From Rhodanobacteraceae bacterium (GTDB lineage: Bacteria > Pseudomonadota > Gammaproteobacteria > Xanthomonadales > Xanthomonadaceae): DNA of 64,000 nucleotides. Every line of letters begins with the position of its first letter. Position 1 is the stretch's first letter. The notes beneath the pieces were generated by a model, which worked only from the letters and a program-made list of their open reading frames with translations, was not told the DNA's origin and ran no database searches. Made by a program: the position numbers and the translations under genes. Location of the stretch: the NCBI GenBank assembly GCA_024233975.1, contig JACKOX010000006.1, positions 1 through 64,000 on the forward strand, in the 5' to 3' direction. Below, piece by piece: positions 19,091 through 28,569 of the stretch.

Positions 19091-19728
19091 GTTGCGATCT
19101 GGTCCAGCGCCCTCGTCACCATCATTCGCGCCGCATTTGCGGATGGCAGGGACAGCTCTTCGGCAATCTGTGCGTACTCAAGATCGAGCTCGACCCGCAG
19201 GATGACGGCTGCACGTTTGACCTCGGGCAATCGCAGCAGCGCCCCTTCATAGGCTGCCAGCGTTTCCGCGCCGACCATGCTTTCCACCAGCGAGGGTTGC
19301 TGCGCGGGCATTGAGACCACCAGCGAAGTTGTTCCGGCTCGCACCTGCGAACGCCTCAACTCCTCGCGCAACTGGTTCAGCAGGCTGGTCCGGAGATAGG
19401 CGAAAAAAGCTCCCGGATGCTCGGATTCGAAATCATCCAGCCGGCCAAGTACCCGCAGGAAACAGGTTTGCACCAGATCATCGGTTTCGGCCAGGTCACG
19501 CGCGTTCTGCGGCAGCCGTCCATGCGCCCAGCGACTGAGCTGCGGCAGGAAGCGCTCAAGCAGGCGGTCACGCGCCGCCATGTCACCGGCGCGACAACTA
19601 CGGATGAGTTGCGTGGTGTTTTCCACAACACCGACCTTGTCTGCCTCGTTCGCTGGCATTGTCGCATTGCCGGGAGATGCCGGCAGGACAGCCCCTCGAA
19701 ATTGCCCAAGGGAAACCCCGTTCATCAT
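19075..19728 (-). CDS. ECF-type RNA polymerase sigma factor
   Basis: A sigma70-family factor of 217 residues if begun at the ATGATG at 19728. Region 2 includes DLAETDDLVQTCFLRVLGRLDDF and FFAYLRTSLLNQLREELRR. Region 4 includes LPEVKRAAVILRVELDLEYAQIAEEL followed by SLPSANAARMMVTRAL. An alternative start at 19659 (MPANEADK) gives 194 residues, nearer the family norm; no strong ribosome-binding site decides. It overlaps the downstream kinase gene, as seen in the group of ECF factors that are paired with Hanks kinases rather than anti-sigma factors. Confidence 0.85.
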   Translation of the reverse strand: MMNGVSLGQFRGAVLPASPGNATMPANEADKVGVVENTTQLIRSCRAGDMAARDRLLERFLPQLSRWAHGRLPQNARDLAETDDLVQTCFLRVLGRLDDFESEHPGAFFAYLRTSLLNQLREELRRSQVRAGTTSLVVSMPAQQPSLVESMVGAETLAAYEGALLRLPEVKRAAVILRVELDLEYAQIAEELSLPSANAARMMVTRALDQIATWLAE

Positions 19729-19852
19729 TTCCGTTTTTTCAACGCGCCGGAACGACTGGCGGCACGCTGGGCCCACAGCAAAGACCAGCCGCTGGCGTCC
19801 GCGAACCGCTCGACATAAGGTGACGGCTGGATCGGGGAATCGGGGCGAGGTC

Positions 19853-21354
19853 ATGGCATCTGCGACGATGGCGACCGCTGGGGTCCTGCGCCGGCTGGCG
19901 CTGCTCATCCTGCTGCTGGGCCTGCCGGGCTTCGCGGCGGCGGTGGACTGCGATCCCGGCTATGGCGACGACAATGGCAGTTGTGCGCTGTGTCCCGCCG
20001 GATCGTTCGGCATCGGCGGCGCGAACGCGCCTCCCTGCGAGCCCTGCGCCCCCGGCAGCAGTTCACCCGAAAGCGCGGCGGCCTGCTCAGCCTGCCCCGA
20101 AGGCACCGCCAATGCCACGCCCGGCGGTCTGTGCCTAGCCTGCGATGACGGCTTCTACCAGCCGAATACCGGCATGACCCAATGCACGGCCTGCAACCCC
20201 GGGCAGACATCGGATGCAACCCACACGACCTGCGTGCTGTGCCAACCGGGAACCGCCAATCCGGACAGCGGCGGGATCTGCGCGGCCTGTTCGCCCGGCA
20301 CCTATGACGGCCAATTCGGTGCCACCCAATGCAGTGCCTGCACACCGGGCAGCTACAGCACCGGCGGCGCCACGGCCTGCTCGCTGTGCGATCCCGGCAC
20401 CAGCTCGCCGGAAGGCGCGAGCCAATGCAACGACTGCCCGGTCGGCACATCCTAAACTCTTTGATATGGGCGGCATCGATTGCCTGGCGGGAATATTCTG
20501 CAGCCGCTGCAGGACAGACCAGCTGCCTGGCTCTGCGCGGCTGGCGGCACCTTCAGCAACGGTGGCGCCACCTCGTGCAATTGACTGCGACCCGCACCCA
20601 GCGCCATATCAACAGCGCAGCGGCGTTCGTGATAACCGCCGTGCAGGCACCTTCAATCGCGTCATGGCGGGCTTTGCCAGACTTGCAGCGCGGAAGCTAC
20701 AGTCTGAAGGAGCGCCTGCTTGCTCCAGCTGCGATCCTGGCACCAGTTCGTGCCGTGCGCCGAACAGTGCAGCGACCGCCCGGCCGGTCTTTACAATCCC
20801 AATGTCGGCGGAACCTGCCTGTCCTGCGCGACCGGCAGCATCAGCGCCGGAGGTGCCACTGAATGTACGAACTGCGCTGCCGGCCGCGAAGCCAACGTCA
20901 CGCTGACCGAATGCCCGCCTGCAGTCCCGGCACGGCTAACCTGACCGCCGGCGGCAGCCAGAAAGCGACTGTGATCCCGGGTAGCGCGCAACCCGATGCC
21001 GGACAGATCAGCTGCCCACTTTGTGGACCCGGCACCTATGCCAGCCAGATCGCCGCCAGCGCCTGCCTGGAGTGCCCCCTCAACACCTACGCCAGCGAGT
21101 ACGGCAGCGAAAGCTGCATCAGCTGTCCGACAGAACCGTGACGGACAAACCGGTGCCAGCGAATGCCCGCCATCGATGCCTTCTTCGATGGCTTCGAAGA
21201 GGTCATCACGCCGATCCGCTTCTGGGTTCCCGCCGACGAAAAGCAGGCGCTGGGCAACCCCTTGCGCGATGCCATTGAAAGGCGGAACAGTCTTTCCGAG
21301 AAATCATTGTCTAATGATCCCGCCCATCCGCCTGCGTGGGAATCCCATGCCTGA
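19853..21354 (+). pseudogene. Frameshifted cysteine-rich secreted repeat protein
   Basis: The intact 5' part (19853-20455, 200 residues) has a signal peptide (LLILLLGLPGFAAA) and about nine short repeats of the form C-x2-C-x-P-G-x3-S/T, similar to ephrin-receptor-like/TNFR Cys-rich modules. After the TAA at 20453 the same repeats continue in other frames, for instance GTFSNGGATSC near 20540, CSSCDPGTSS near 20725, CLSCATGSISAGGATEC near 20820 and CPLCGPGTYAS near 21012. The final recognisable piece, near 21175, reads DAFFDGFEE, like the tail of the beta-helix protein. At least four indels separate these pieces. A GAGG site precedes the start. The 3' limit is uncertain. Confidence 0.6.
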
Positions 21355-21828
21355 TGCCGACCTGATGGAAACTGTCGAAAAGCCATCGCGGATGCAGCGC
21401 TTCCAGGACTGGCTCGCCGTGATCGCGAACCTTTCGGTACCGGGCCGGCATCACGTTCAAAATAATGAACTGCAGAACACTACGGCGATCGAAGCGCAGA
21501 CCCGCGATTCGATTGCCGACAAGCAGATGAACTACTACGGCATGCTGGCCACCAATCCGGAGCTTGCCAGCGTGGTGGTGACCGCCACCAGCCAGGGCAT
21601 GGATTCACTAGACCCCGTGCAGCAACGGATGTGGATCGGCTTACCTCGGTGGTATTCACCGAATGGGAGAACTCCCAGCACGAAAATGGCTACCTGTTTT
21701 CCACCGACGAGTTCGATGGCCGCATCGCCAACATGCGCAAGATGATGGCTACTCCCGGCTTCCGCGCCGCCTGGAAGAACGAACGCCTGAAGTTTTCCTC
21801 GAACTTCCAGTCGCTGATCGACCAATGA
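21347..21828 (+). pseudogene. Frameshifted small membrane-protein gene
   Basis: The 5' frame encodes MQRFQDWLAVIANLS, then a region that has lost its expected hydrophobic segment, then IEAQTRDSIADKQMNYYGML and LDPVQQRMWIGL. The sequence continues from about 21645 in another frame as VVFTEWENSQHENG and later ATPGFRAAWKNERL, ending in a stop at 21828. Joined, this resembles a recurrent family of hypothetical proteins with one N-terminal transmembrane helix followed by a helical domain. At least two indels are needed, one in the membrane segment and one near 21645. Function unknown. Confidence 0.45.
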
Positions 21829-22741
21829 CGGCGGACGATGCAAGGATGCGGAAGCAGTAGAATACTTCGGCGTCGGTTGCTCGCCGCTCATCTACAGGGG
21901 AATATGCATCTTCGGAGACTGCGCCACCCGAGTAAGAGAATGATGGTTGCGCGCCAAAGCAGCCAGAGTCGCGCCCATCAATCGCGGCAGAATCCGTAAT
22001 TTGCCGTGCTACCCTGAGCGAGGAAAGCCGGCGATTCAGAGCAGGCGGAACAGGCATCGCTGTTCTCTGGACGCCGGTTGACTGCGAGCGGTTTCACTGG
22101 CAGAAGTCACCTTGTCCTGCGCGACAATGAGGCCTTAATGCATTAGATCAGCAAACGTCGGAAAAGATCGCCCATTCTCGACAAAGCGAACTGCGACGTG
22201 GCAGTGCGCTTCAATCTCGACATCGACGGAAGCTCCAGCTCACCGCCCCAACCGAAGCCGACACCAGCTCGGCAGAAACCGCTGCGAACGGCATGCGATA
22301 CGGAGCGGGGCGCACGGCATGACTGGTCGCGCCGCAGACGGGTGGACCTCTGACCAGACCTTCAAATCAGGGAGCAACCCTCAAACCGTTACCAAAGGCG
22401 TAAACAGGCCACCACCGACATTGGCGATGAGTTCGGCGTCGGCGGCGAAGAGGCAAAAATGACCCAACCACCCGGTTCCGTTCGATGGATCGCCCACTTG
22501 CCGCATCGCTCACATGTGGTGCCGGAGCTGGAAGCCGCTGATCGGTACGGTTATCGTTGGGCGCCGCCAGATCACGGCGTCAAGGGAATACCGGTAATCA
22601 TACCGCTTGTCAGCCGGCAAAAAGCGCGACGCTATCCGCCGTCACCCGGCATTCTGACGCAGGCGGAGCAGTACTGTTTGATCAAAATACGAAGGCGCGC
22701 CATTGTTACCATCCGACAATGACCGCTGATCACCCACCTTC
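21829..22741. other. Stretch without recognisable genes
   Basis: No frame on either strand carries a recognisable protein, and open frames are short and mutually overlapping. Base composition is lower in GC than the flanks. The tract lies between two frameshifted gene remnants and may itself be decayed coding sequence. No tRNA-like, repeat or promoter structure was noticed. Confidence 0.5.
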
Positions 22742-23600
22742 ACCCGGCTGATTAAAAGCGCCGATCCACGACGCCAGCGGCCGCACCGGCATACCCCCAG
22801 CCACAAGGCTGTAATTGCCATCGAGCAATAACCGGATTCCGTAACCCTGACTGGAAGAGTTCAATCCATTCCAAATTGTCGCTGAACTGGACTGGTCGTA
22901 TGTATCACCTTCACCGAGGACTTCTGACCAGTGGCGTTGGCGGTGGCAAGGCTCGCATTTGGGTGTTGGTGCCAACGATGCTCCAGCCCATCTCATCCCG
23001 GCACCAGCGAGCCGCCGGAAGGCGCATCATCTACGATCTGGCAAACAACCGCACCCGTCGCATCAAGAAGTCCGCCGTCGTTGGTGTCGCTGCAGATGAC
23101 GGGTTGCCACGGGGCACCGTCGCGCCATCTACTGCCGCCGCCACTGGCCGGTCAAACAGGGCGATCCTGTCCGCAGTCGCACCCGCGTTCCCTGCAGTGC
23201 ATCGGGTGAAAAATTGACTGCCAGCGTCGAGCGCTTTGGACTACTGTTATCAGCGGATGTCGTGGGCCACCAGCACGAAACTGTACCGGTGGATACTGCC
23301 CAGAAGGTCCAGCTGACCATAGGTGTAGTCGCGCCCCACCCCAGCCAAGACTGTGGTGACCGTCCAACATGATGTCTCCCCGCTCCAGTGTTGTAGAGCT
23401 CAACCCATCTGTTGCTCGTCGCCCTGCGGGATCGTAGAAGACTCCCTGCGATTTTCAACCGTGGGCCTGAGGGGGCAGGCGCTATTAGAAGCTGTCGCTG
23501 CTGACAGCAGCAACATCGAGCGAGAGCCCGAATATCCGCATTCATCTGCCTCCATCATTGAAGACACTGCATACGGGTTCTTGGTGCCCGGTTGCAAATC
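22742..23600 (-). pseudogene. Fragments of a lamin-tail-domain protein
   Basis: Three pieces in different frames resemble secreted lamin-tail (LTD) repeats. RWVELYNTGA near 23400 is followed in another frame by DIMLDGHHSLGWGG. TNDGGLLDATGAVVCQIVDD lies near 23040-23100. A second N-terminal strand, DNLEWIELFQSG, is near 22850-22890 and is followed in a shifted frame by GYGIRLLLDGNYSLVAGG. The repeated (E)W(V/I)EL(Y/F) motif is the LTD hallmark. Multiple indels separate the pieces, so no intact product is expected. Limits are approximate. Confidence 0.4.
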
Positions 23601-23606
23601 GGATCG

Positions 23607-24321
23607 TTAGTTCAGTTCGCAGAAACTGCCGCAGGAACGGTACGGGTGATACGGCGCTGGTGGCGAGGCTACCTCGTCGAGGCGTTCGAGCAAGGCTGTG
23701 GAGGATGACAGGTCGCGGTCGAAGCGGCGAAGCAGGTAGTCGATCACGGCGTCACCGAGCTGCGCCACGTGCTGTTTCTGGCGACGACGCAGGAGTTCGC
23801 GACGGCCGTCGTCGTCCAGCGGCTTTCCGAGGCCCAAAGTAGCAAACGCTGCAGTCGCGAACGCACGGGCAATGCCAGTGGCAGCGCGTGAAGTATGGCG
23901 TGCGGCGTAGAGGATCGCGCCGCCTGCGGCGCGGCAGCTGGCCGTGCAGGTCGAACAGCGCAATCTGGTCTGGGCGCCCTGGGCTTCGATCGCACTCGGT
24001 AATGCCGTCGAGAGATCGTCGGGGATGGCGATCAGGTCGGCGTGTCTGCGCACTGATGACGGCATCGACCTGCCCGGCCAGATGTCGCAACGGCAGATAG
24101 ACGCTGCGATGACCGGCCGCGTCGGCGGCGGCGCAGGCGGCAAGCAGCAGATGCGTTCTGCCGCTTCCCTGTGGCCCCTGAGAGTACGCACCGTCATCAT
24201 CGCGCTTCGCCGCTGGCGCGAAGAATGGGCGTTAAAGCGCGACTTCGGCGCTGGCGCCAACGAAGGTGGCAAAGGCCGATCCGGCGGAAAGCGCAGGCTG
24301 TTGCAGCTGCGGGTGGTTCAT
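23607..24321 (-). pseudogene. hda: Frameshifted hda (DnaA regulatory inactivator)
   Basis: Pieces of an AAA+ Hda protein appear in order in alternating frames. They are an N-terminal MNHPQLQQPAL at 24321, the Walker A segment GPQGSGRTHLLLAACAAAD near 24165, VYLPLRHLAGQVDAVIS, IALFDLHGQL near 23950, PLDDDGRRELLRRR, DYLLRRFDRDLSSSTALLER, and a C-terminal VPFLRQFL near 23630. Hda stimulates ATP hydrolysis by DnaA together with the beta clamp. The start overlaps the permease stop by ATGA, and the permease-hda order is conserved in this group. At least five frameshifts are needed to join the pieces. Loss of this gene would be surprising, so sequence error is a serious alternative. Confidence 0.7.
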
Positions 24322-25583
24322 GCGGTGCGGTCGATGTCCGACTCGTCGGCGTTCTCATGCGACGGGGCTGCTTCGGTGGCGGACGCGACCAGCGCGGCGG
24401 CTTCGTCCTTGGCCTGCGCGGCGGCATCGACGCCGCTGGCGGACGTGGCAGACGGGGCTTCCGTCGTCAGCTGCACCGCTTCGCCAGCGCGGTACAGCTC
24501 GCTGGCACGGTACTGCTCATGCGCGTAACGCAGCAACACCATGATCACCGCCGCCAACGGCAGTGCCACGAGCACACCGAGGAAACCAAACAGCTGGCCG
24601 CCGGCAAGGATGGCGAAGATCACCGCCACCGGATGCAGGCCGATGCGATCACCCACCAGCCACGGCGTCAGCAGCATGCTTTCCAGCGTCTGGCCGACGC
24701 CGAAAACCACCAGGACGAGGATCACGTGTGTCCAGTCGCCGTACTGCACCAGGGCGGCAATCAGGCCGGCGCCGATGCCGACGATGGCGCCGAGGTAGGG
24801 AATGAAGCTGACCAGTCCGGCCAGCATGCCAATCAGGAAGGCCAGGTCGATGCCGACCATCCAAAGGCCGAGCGAATAAACCGTGGCGAGCGCCAGCATC
24901 ACGCTGATCTGGCCACGCAGGAAGCCGCCAAGCACCTCGTCCGATTGCCTGGTCAGGCTGCTGATCGTCGGCGCCACGCTACGCGGCAGCAACTCGTGGA
25001 CGCGGGCCACCAGCGAGTCCCAGTCGCGCAGCAGGTAGAAGGTCACCACCGGGATCAAGGTCAGGTTGCCGATCCACGCCAGCAGCACCAGACCCGATTT
25101 CGAGATGCCACCCAGCACACTGGCGGCGATGCCGCCCGCCTGCTGCCAGTGTTCCTGCAGCAGCGCGAACAGCTTGCCCGGTTCGAGACTTTCGAGACTG
25201 AGGCCGGTGCGCTGCTCCAGCCATGGTAGGGCCGTGTCGCGGAACCAGGCCACGTAGCGTGGCGCCGAATCCGAGAAACGCTCGATCTGGCTGCCAAGCA
25301 GTGGTATCAGCAGCAGCACGACGCCAACCATGGCCAGCGTCATCAGCGAGAACACCACGGTCACCGCCCAGGTTCGACCGAGGCCACGCTTCTCCAGGCG
25401 ATCAACCAGCGGATCGGCCAGGTACGCCAGCAGTGCCGAGACCACGAAGGGCGTCAGTATCGGCGCCAGCCAGTAGAACAGCGCGCCCACCAGAACGGTC
25501 AGCGCCAGCAGCTGCCAGCGCAGGTGGACCGACAGGCTTGGCGACGGTGGCGGCGCGGGTGATGTGGTGTTCGGGGAAGTCAT
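24318..25583 (-). CDS. AI-2E/PerM family transporter
   Basis: A 421-residue polytopic membrane protein of the AI-2E transporter (PerM/YdiK) superfamily. It has seven to eight hydrophobic segments, including LALTVLVGALFYWLAPILTPF near the N-terminus and the family's GGFLRGQISVMLAL and LVSFIPYLGAIVG loops. The C-terminal 50 residues are Ala/Glu-rich and disordered. The start at 25583 (MTSPNTTS) overlaps the upstream CDP-alcohol transferase gene by four bases. The transported substrate is not predictable. Confidence 0.9.
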   Translation of the reverse strand: MTSPNTTSPAPPPSPSLSVHLRWQLLALTVLVGALFYWLAPILTPFVVSALLAYLADPLVDRLEKRGLGRTWAVTVVFSLMTLAMVGVVLLLIPLLGSQIERFSDSAPRYVAWFRDTALPWLEQRTGLSLESLEPGKLFALLQEHWQQAGGIAASVLGGISKSGLVLLAWIGNLTLIPVVTFYLLRDWDSLVARVHELLPRSVAPTISSLTRQSDEVLGGFLRGQISVMLALATVYSLGLWMVGIDLAFLIGMLAGLVSFIPYLGAIVGIGAGLIAALVQYGDWTHVILVLVVFGVGQTLESMLLTPWLVGDRIGLHPVAVIFAILAGGQLFGFLGVLVALPLAAVIMVLLRYAHEQYRASELYRAGEAVQLTTEAPSATSASGVDAAAQAKDEAAALVASATEAAPSHENADESDIDRTA

Positions 25584-26140
25584 GCGGGTCGCTCCGGCCA
25601 GTCCTGCCGCGCACGGCGGCTCCACTGGATGACGTAGTGCGCGCCACTGGCGACGGTGAGCACGGCGGCCAGCATCAGTAGCGGCTGGATCAGCGCCATC
25701 GGCGGCCAATGCCAGGCCAGCCGGGTGAGCACGGCCAGCACCAGCAGGATCTGCACCACGGTGGTCAGCTTGCTGAGCACGCTCGGTGACGCATTCAAGG
25801 GTTTCACCAGAAAGTGGTAGGCAGTGGCGCCGCCAAGGATCAGCAGGTCACGCCCGACCACCAGCAGGGCCAGCCAGCCGGGCAGCGCCTCGATGCTCCA
25901 CAGCGCCATCACGCAGGCATTGAGCAGCAGCTTGTCGGCGATCGGGTCCAGCAGGCCGCCCAGCCGCGTGCGCCAATCAAATTGCTTGGCGAGAAAGCCA
26001 TCGATGCCATCGGAAGCACCGGCAACCAGTGCCAACCAGAAAGCGGAACGATAGTCCGCCTCATGCAGCAGCCACACCAGCGGCGCGACCAGCAGGATGC
26101 GCGCAATCGTGATGACGTTGGGCAGCTGGCGCAGTGTCAT
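25580..26140 (-). CDS. CDP-alcohol phosphatidyltransferase
   Basis: A 186-residue inner-membrane enzyme that transfers a phosphatidyl group from CDP-diacylglycerol to an alcohol. The catalytic motif is D47-G-x2-A-K-x8-G61-x3-D65-x3-D69; Lys replaces the usual Arg after Ala. Several hydrophobic helices follow. PgsA (phosphatidylglycerophosphate synthase) or cardiolipin synthase-like activity is most likely, but the substrate cannot be fixed from sequence. It overlaps the genes on both sides by four bases. Confidence 0.85.
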   Translation of the reverse strand: MTLRQLPNVITIARILLVAPLVWLLHEADYRSAFWLALVAGASDGIDGFLAKQFDWRTRLGGLLDPIADKLLLNACVMALWSIEALPGWLALLVVGRDLLILGGATAYHFLVKPLNASPSVLSKLTTVVQILLVLAVLTRLAWHWPPMALIQPLLMLAAVLTVASGAHYVIQWSRRARQDWPERPA

Positions 26141-27207
26141 TGCTGGAGGCGGAACCTCGCATCAACCGGCGTCGCGCCTGCGGCCATGCCGCTCTCTCCA
26201 CTATCCATGGCCTGCAGGACGTCACCCATGCCGATCATGTGACGCAGGCCATCCATGGTGCTGGCCAGTTCCAACGACAGCTGCAGACTGTCGCCACTGG
26301 CTGCCGCCGGTGTCGCCTTGCGCACGATGCCGAGGCCACGCAGGTAACCAAGCGCGCGCGCGAAGTCTCCGGCATTCGCGATGCCTTCGATGGCGATCCG
26401 GTAGTGGCCGGGCTCACCAACAAACACCGGTGTCGCGTAGCGCGAAGCCAGCGCGTCCGTGCCGCGATCAACCGCCGATACGAGCAGCCGCGACGGATCG
26501 ATGTCGCTGTCCTGCCAGGAATCCAGCACCTCGCCGCGCTCGCGCAATTGCCAGGCGGTTCGCCAGCCGCTGGCGCCACGCACCAGCTGCCCGACCAGCT
26601 GCACCTTGGCGGCATAACGCTGGGCCGCGGCATCGAGCAGGTCACCGCGCTGCGCAAGCACATCGTTCACCGACAGTTGCCCGCGATCCTCGGCATCCAG
26701 CAGCGGGAAGGTCAAGCTCAGGCCGCGGCGCTCGGCGGCGGCGGTCAAGGGCGTCAATGAGCCTGACTGCGCACTCGACACCAGCCGCGCACCGCTGCCG
26801 TCATCGATGGCCAGCCACAGCAAGGGCGAAGGCCGCGGCGGCGCCCACAGCGGCAGGCCGGTCTCGGCCATCAGCGCATCCACGCCGGGCTTGTCGAAAC
26901 CGGCGATCAGGTACAGACGCTGCTGCATCTGCCCATCGACATTCACCAGCGCCTGTCGATAGCGGAACTCCTGCATCAACAGGTTGGCGTCCGGCAGGCG
27001 CGCCTGAACGGACGGCATTCGCGGGGCATCGGCATCGCCGCTGAGCTTCACCAGCACCTGCGCCAGCGCCTGCGAGAGCACGGCACCACGCTCGGCATCG
27101 CTTTGCGTGGTGACCGCGACCTCGCCCTCGTAAAGGCTGGTCTGGGCCTGCGCCACGCTGACGGCAGAAAGGGCGAAAAGCAGTAAAAACAGTGACTTGA
27201 AAAACAT
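26137..27207 (-). CDS. DUF2066 domain protein
   Basis: A 356-residue exported protein with a signal peptide (about 1-22, MFFKSLFLLLFALSAV, ending AQAQ). The body fits the DUF2066 family: LYEGEVAVTTQSDAERG, then QRLYLIAGFDKPGVDALM and a C-terminal YRIAIEGIANAGDFARAL. The role of the family is not known. It is conserved next to purM and the CDP-alcohol/permease genes in related gammaproteobacteria. The start at 27207 is set by the signal peptide; no clear ribosome-binding site is visible. It is divergent from purM. Confidence 0.82.
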   Translation of the reverse strand: MFFKSLFLLLFALSAVSVAQAQTSLYEGEVAVTTQSDAERGAVLSQALAQVLVKLSGDADAPRMPSVQARLPDANLLMQEFRYRQALVNVDGQMQQRLYLIAGFDKPGVDALMAETGLPLWAPPRPSPLLWLAIDDGSGARLVSSAQSGSLTPLTAAAERRGLSLTFPLLDAEDRGQLSVNDVLAQRGDLLDAAAQRYAAKVQLVGQLVRGASGWRTAWQLRERGEVLDSWQDSDIDPSRLLVSAVDRGTDALASRYATPVFVGEPGHYRIAIEGIANAGDFARALGYLRGLGIVRKATPAAASGDSLQLSLELASTMDGLRHMIGMGDVLQAMDSGESGMAAGATPVDARFRLQQ

Positions 27208-27326
27208 CAAACAACCCGGAATGCGGGAGATGGAGCGCATGGGCGACTTCCATGGACAAAACATCCGACCATGTTGCCGAAGCTGGCCGGCGGCGTCCAT
27301 GCCGCGCGGCTTCGGCGGCCGCTGCC

Positions 27327-27335
27327 TGCTATCAT
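27327..27335 (+). promoter_or_regulatory. Extended -10 promoter element for purM
   Basis: TG-C-TATCAT forms an extended -10 element, with the hexamer at 27330-27335 matching five of six positions. Transcription would start near 27342, giving a leader of about 38 bases to the purM GTG. No good -35 hexamer is seen, which is acceptable for an extended -10 promoter. No purine-repressor operator was recognised. Confidence 0.45.
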
Positions 27336-27379
27336 TCGCGCCCCGCGAAACGCCCTTCCCGAGCCACCAGGAAACCGCC

Positions 27380-28426
27380 GTGAGCAGCGACAAGACGCCC
27401 CTGACCTACCGCGACGCCGGTGTGGACATCGATGCCGGCAACGCCCTGGTCGAACGCATCAAACCGCTGGTGAAGCGCAGCTTCCGACCCGAAGTGATGG
27501 GCGGCCTCGGCGGATTTGGCGCGCTGTTCGACCTCTCCAACAAGTACCGCGTGCCGGTGCTGGTCTCCGGCACCGACGGTGTCGGCACCAAACTGAAGCT
27601 GGCGCAACAACTGAATCGGCACGACGGCATCGGCATCGACCTGGTCGCCATGTGCGTCAACGACATCCTGGTGCAGGGCGCCGAGCCGCTGTTCTTCCTC
27701 GACTATTTCGCCACCGGCAAGTTGGACGTCGATACCGCCACGGCGGTGGTCGGCGGCATCGCCAATGGCTGCACCGAGGCCGGCTGCGCGCTGATCGGCG
27801 GCGAGACCGCCGAAATGCCGGACATGTACGGCCCCGGTGAATACGACCTCGCCGGCTTCGCCGTCGGCGGCGTGGAGAAGGCCGAACTGCGCGACGGCAG
27901 CGGCGTGCGCGAAGGCGACCTGCTGATCGGCATCGACAGCAGCGGCCCGCACTCCAACGGCTATTCGCTGATCCGCCGCGTGCTGGAGCGCTCCGGCGCA
28001 TCGCTGGACATGGACCTCGACGGCCGCCCGCTGGGCGACGCGCTGATGGCGCCGACGCGGCTCTACGTCAAGCCGATCCTGTCGCTGCTCGGCGGTGAGC
28101 ATGGCGCCGCCATCCACGGCATGTCGCATATCACCGGCGGCGGCTTGAGCGAAAACATCATCCGCGTGGTACCCGACGGCCTCGGCATCGACATCGATGC
28201 CGGGAGCTGGACCCTGACCCCGGTGTTCCAGTGGCTGCAGCGCGAGGGCAACGTCGCCCGCGAGGAAATGTGGCGCACCTTCAACTGCGGCATCGGCTTC
28301 GTGCTGATCGTCGACCCGCAGGCCGCATCCGCACTGGCCGACGCACTCAATGCCCTCGATCTCGGCAATCGCGTCATCGGCAAGGTCGTCGCCCACGGCG
28401 ACGGCGAGCGCGTCCACATCGGATAG
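27380..28426 (+). CDS. purM: Phosphoribosylformylglycinamidine cyclo-ligase PurM
   Basis: A 348-residue enzyme that converts FGAM to AIR in IMP synthesis using ATP. Landmarks are TYRDAGVDIDAGNALVERIK at the N-terminus, VSGTDGVGTKLKLA, MCVNDILVQGAEPLFFLDY, GCALIGGETAEMPDMY and ITGGGLSENI. The start is a GTG at 27380 with AGGA nine bases upstream; the open frame extends further 5' but without family similarity. The divergent neighbour is the DUF2066 gene. Confidence 0.96.
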   Translation: MSSDKTPLTYRDAGVDIDAGNALVERIKPLVKRSFRPEVMGGLGGFGALFDLSNKYRVPVLVSGTDGVGTKLKLAQQLNRHDGIGIDLVAMCVNDILVQGAEPLFFLDYFATGKLDVDTATAVVGGIANGCTEAGCALIGGETAEMPDMYGPGEYDLAGFAVGGVEKAELRDGSGVREGDLLIGIDSSGPHSNGYSLIRRVLERSGASLDMDLDGRPLGDALMAPTRLYVKPILSLLGGEHGAAIHGMSHITGGGLSENIIRVVPDGLGIDIDAGSWTLTPVFQWLQREGNVAREEMWRTFNCGIGFVLIVDPQAASALADALNALDLGNRVIGKVVAHGDGERVHIG

Positions 28427-28446
28427 CCGCCGGATTTGAACTCAGT

Positions 28447-28471
28447 GTTCCATTTTTGAGCATTGTGGAAC
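28447..28471. other. Interrupted inverted repeat upstream of the YceI gene
   Basis: GTTCCA and TGGAAC are separated by 13 bases in the 143-base gap between purM and the YceI gene. It could be a weak hairpin or a regulator site. No T tract follows. Confidence 0.25.
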
Positions 28472-28569
28472 GGCTTTGGCGCGGATAAGGTTCGTTTGAG
28501 GTCAGAAAGACCGTCAACACCTTCCCCAGCGGGCGCCACAACGCCCGCTATCGCCATGGAGCCGTTTCA

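Noticed and set aside
20860..21141. Cys-rich open frame as an independent gene
   Set aside because: It continues the same repeat series as 19853-20455 in another frame and lacks a signal peptide, so it is treated as part of one broken gene.
22990..23030. GTSEPPEGAS fragment near 23.0 kb as a further Cys-rich repeat
   Set aside because: It resembles one module of the upstream repeat protein, but it is a single short match without flanking cysteines and lies opposite the lamin-tail fragments.
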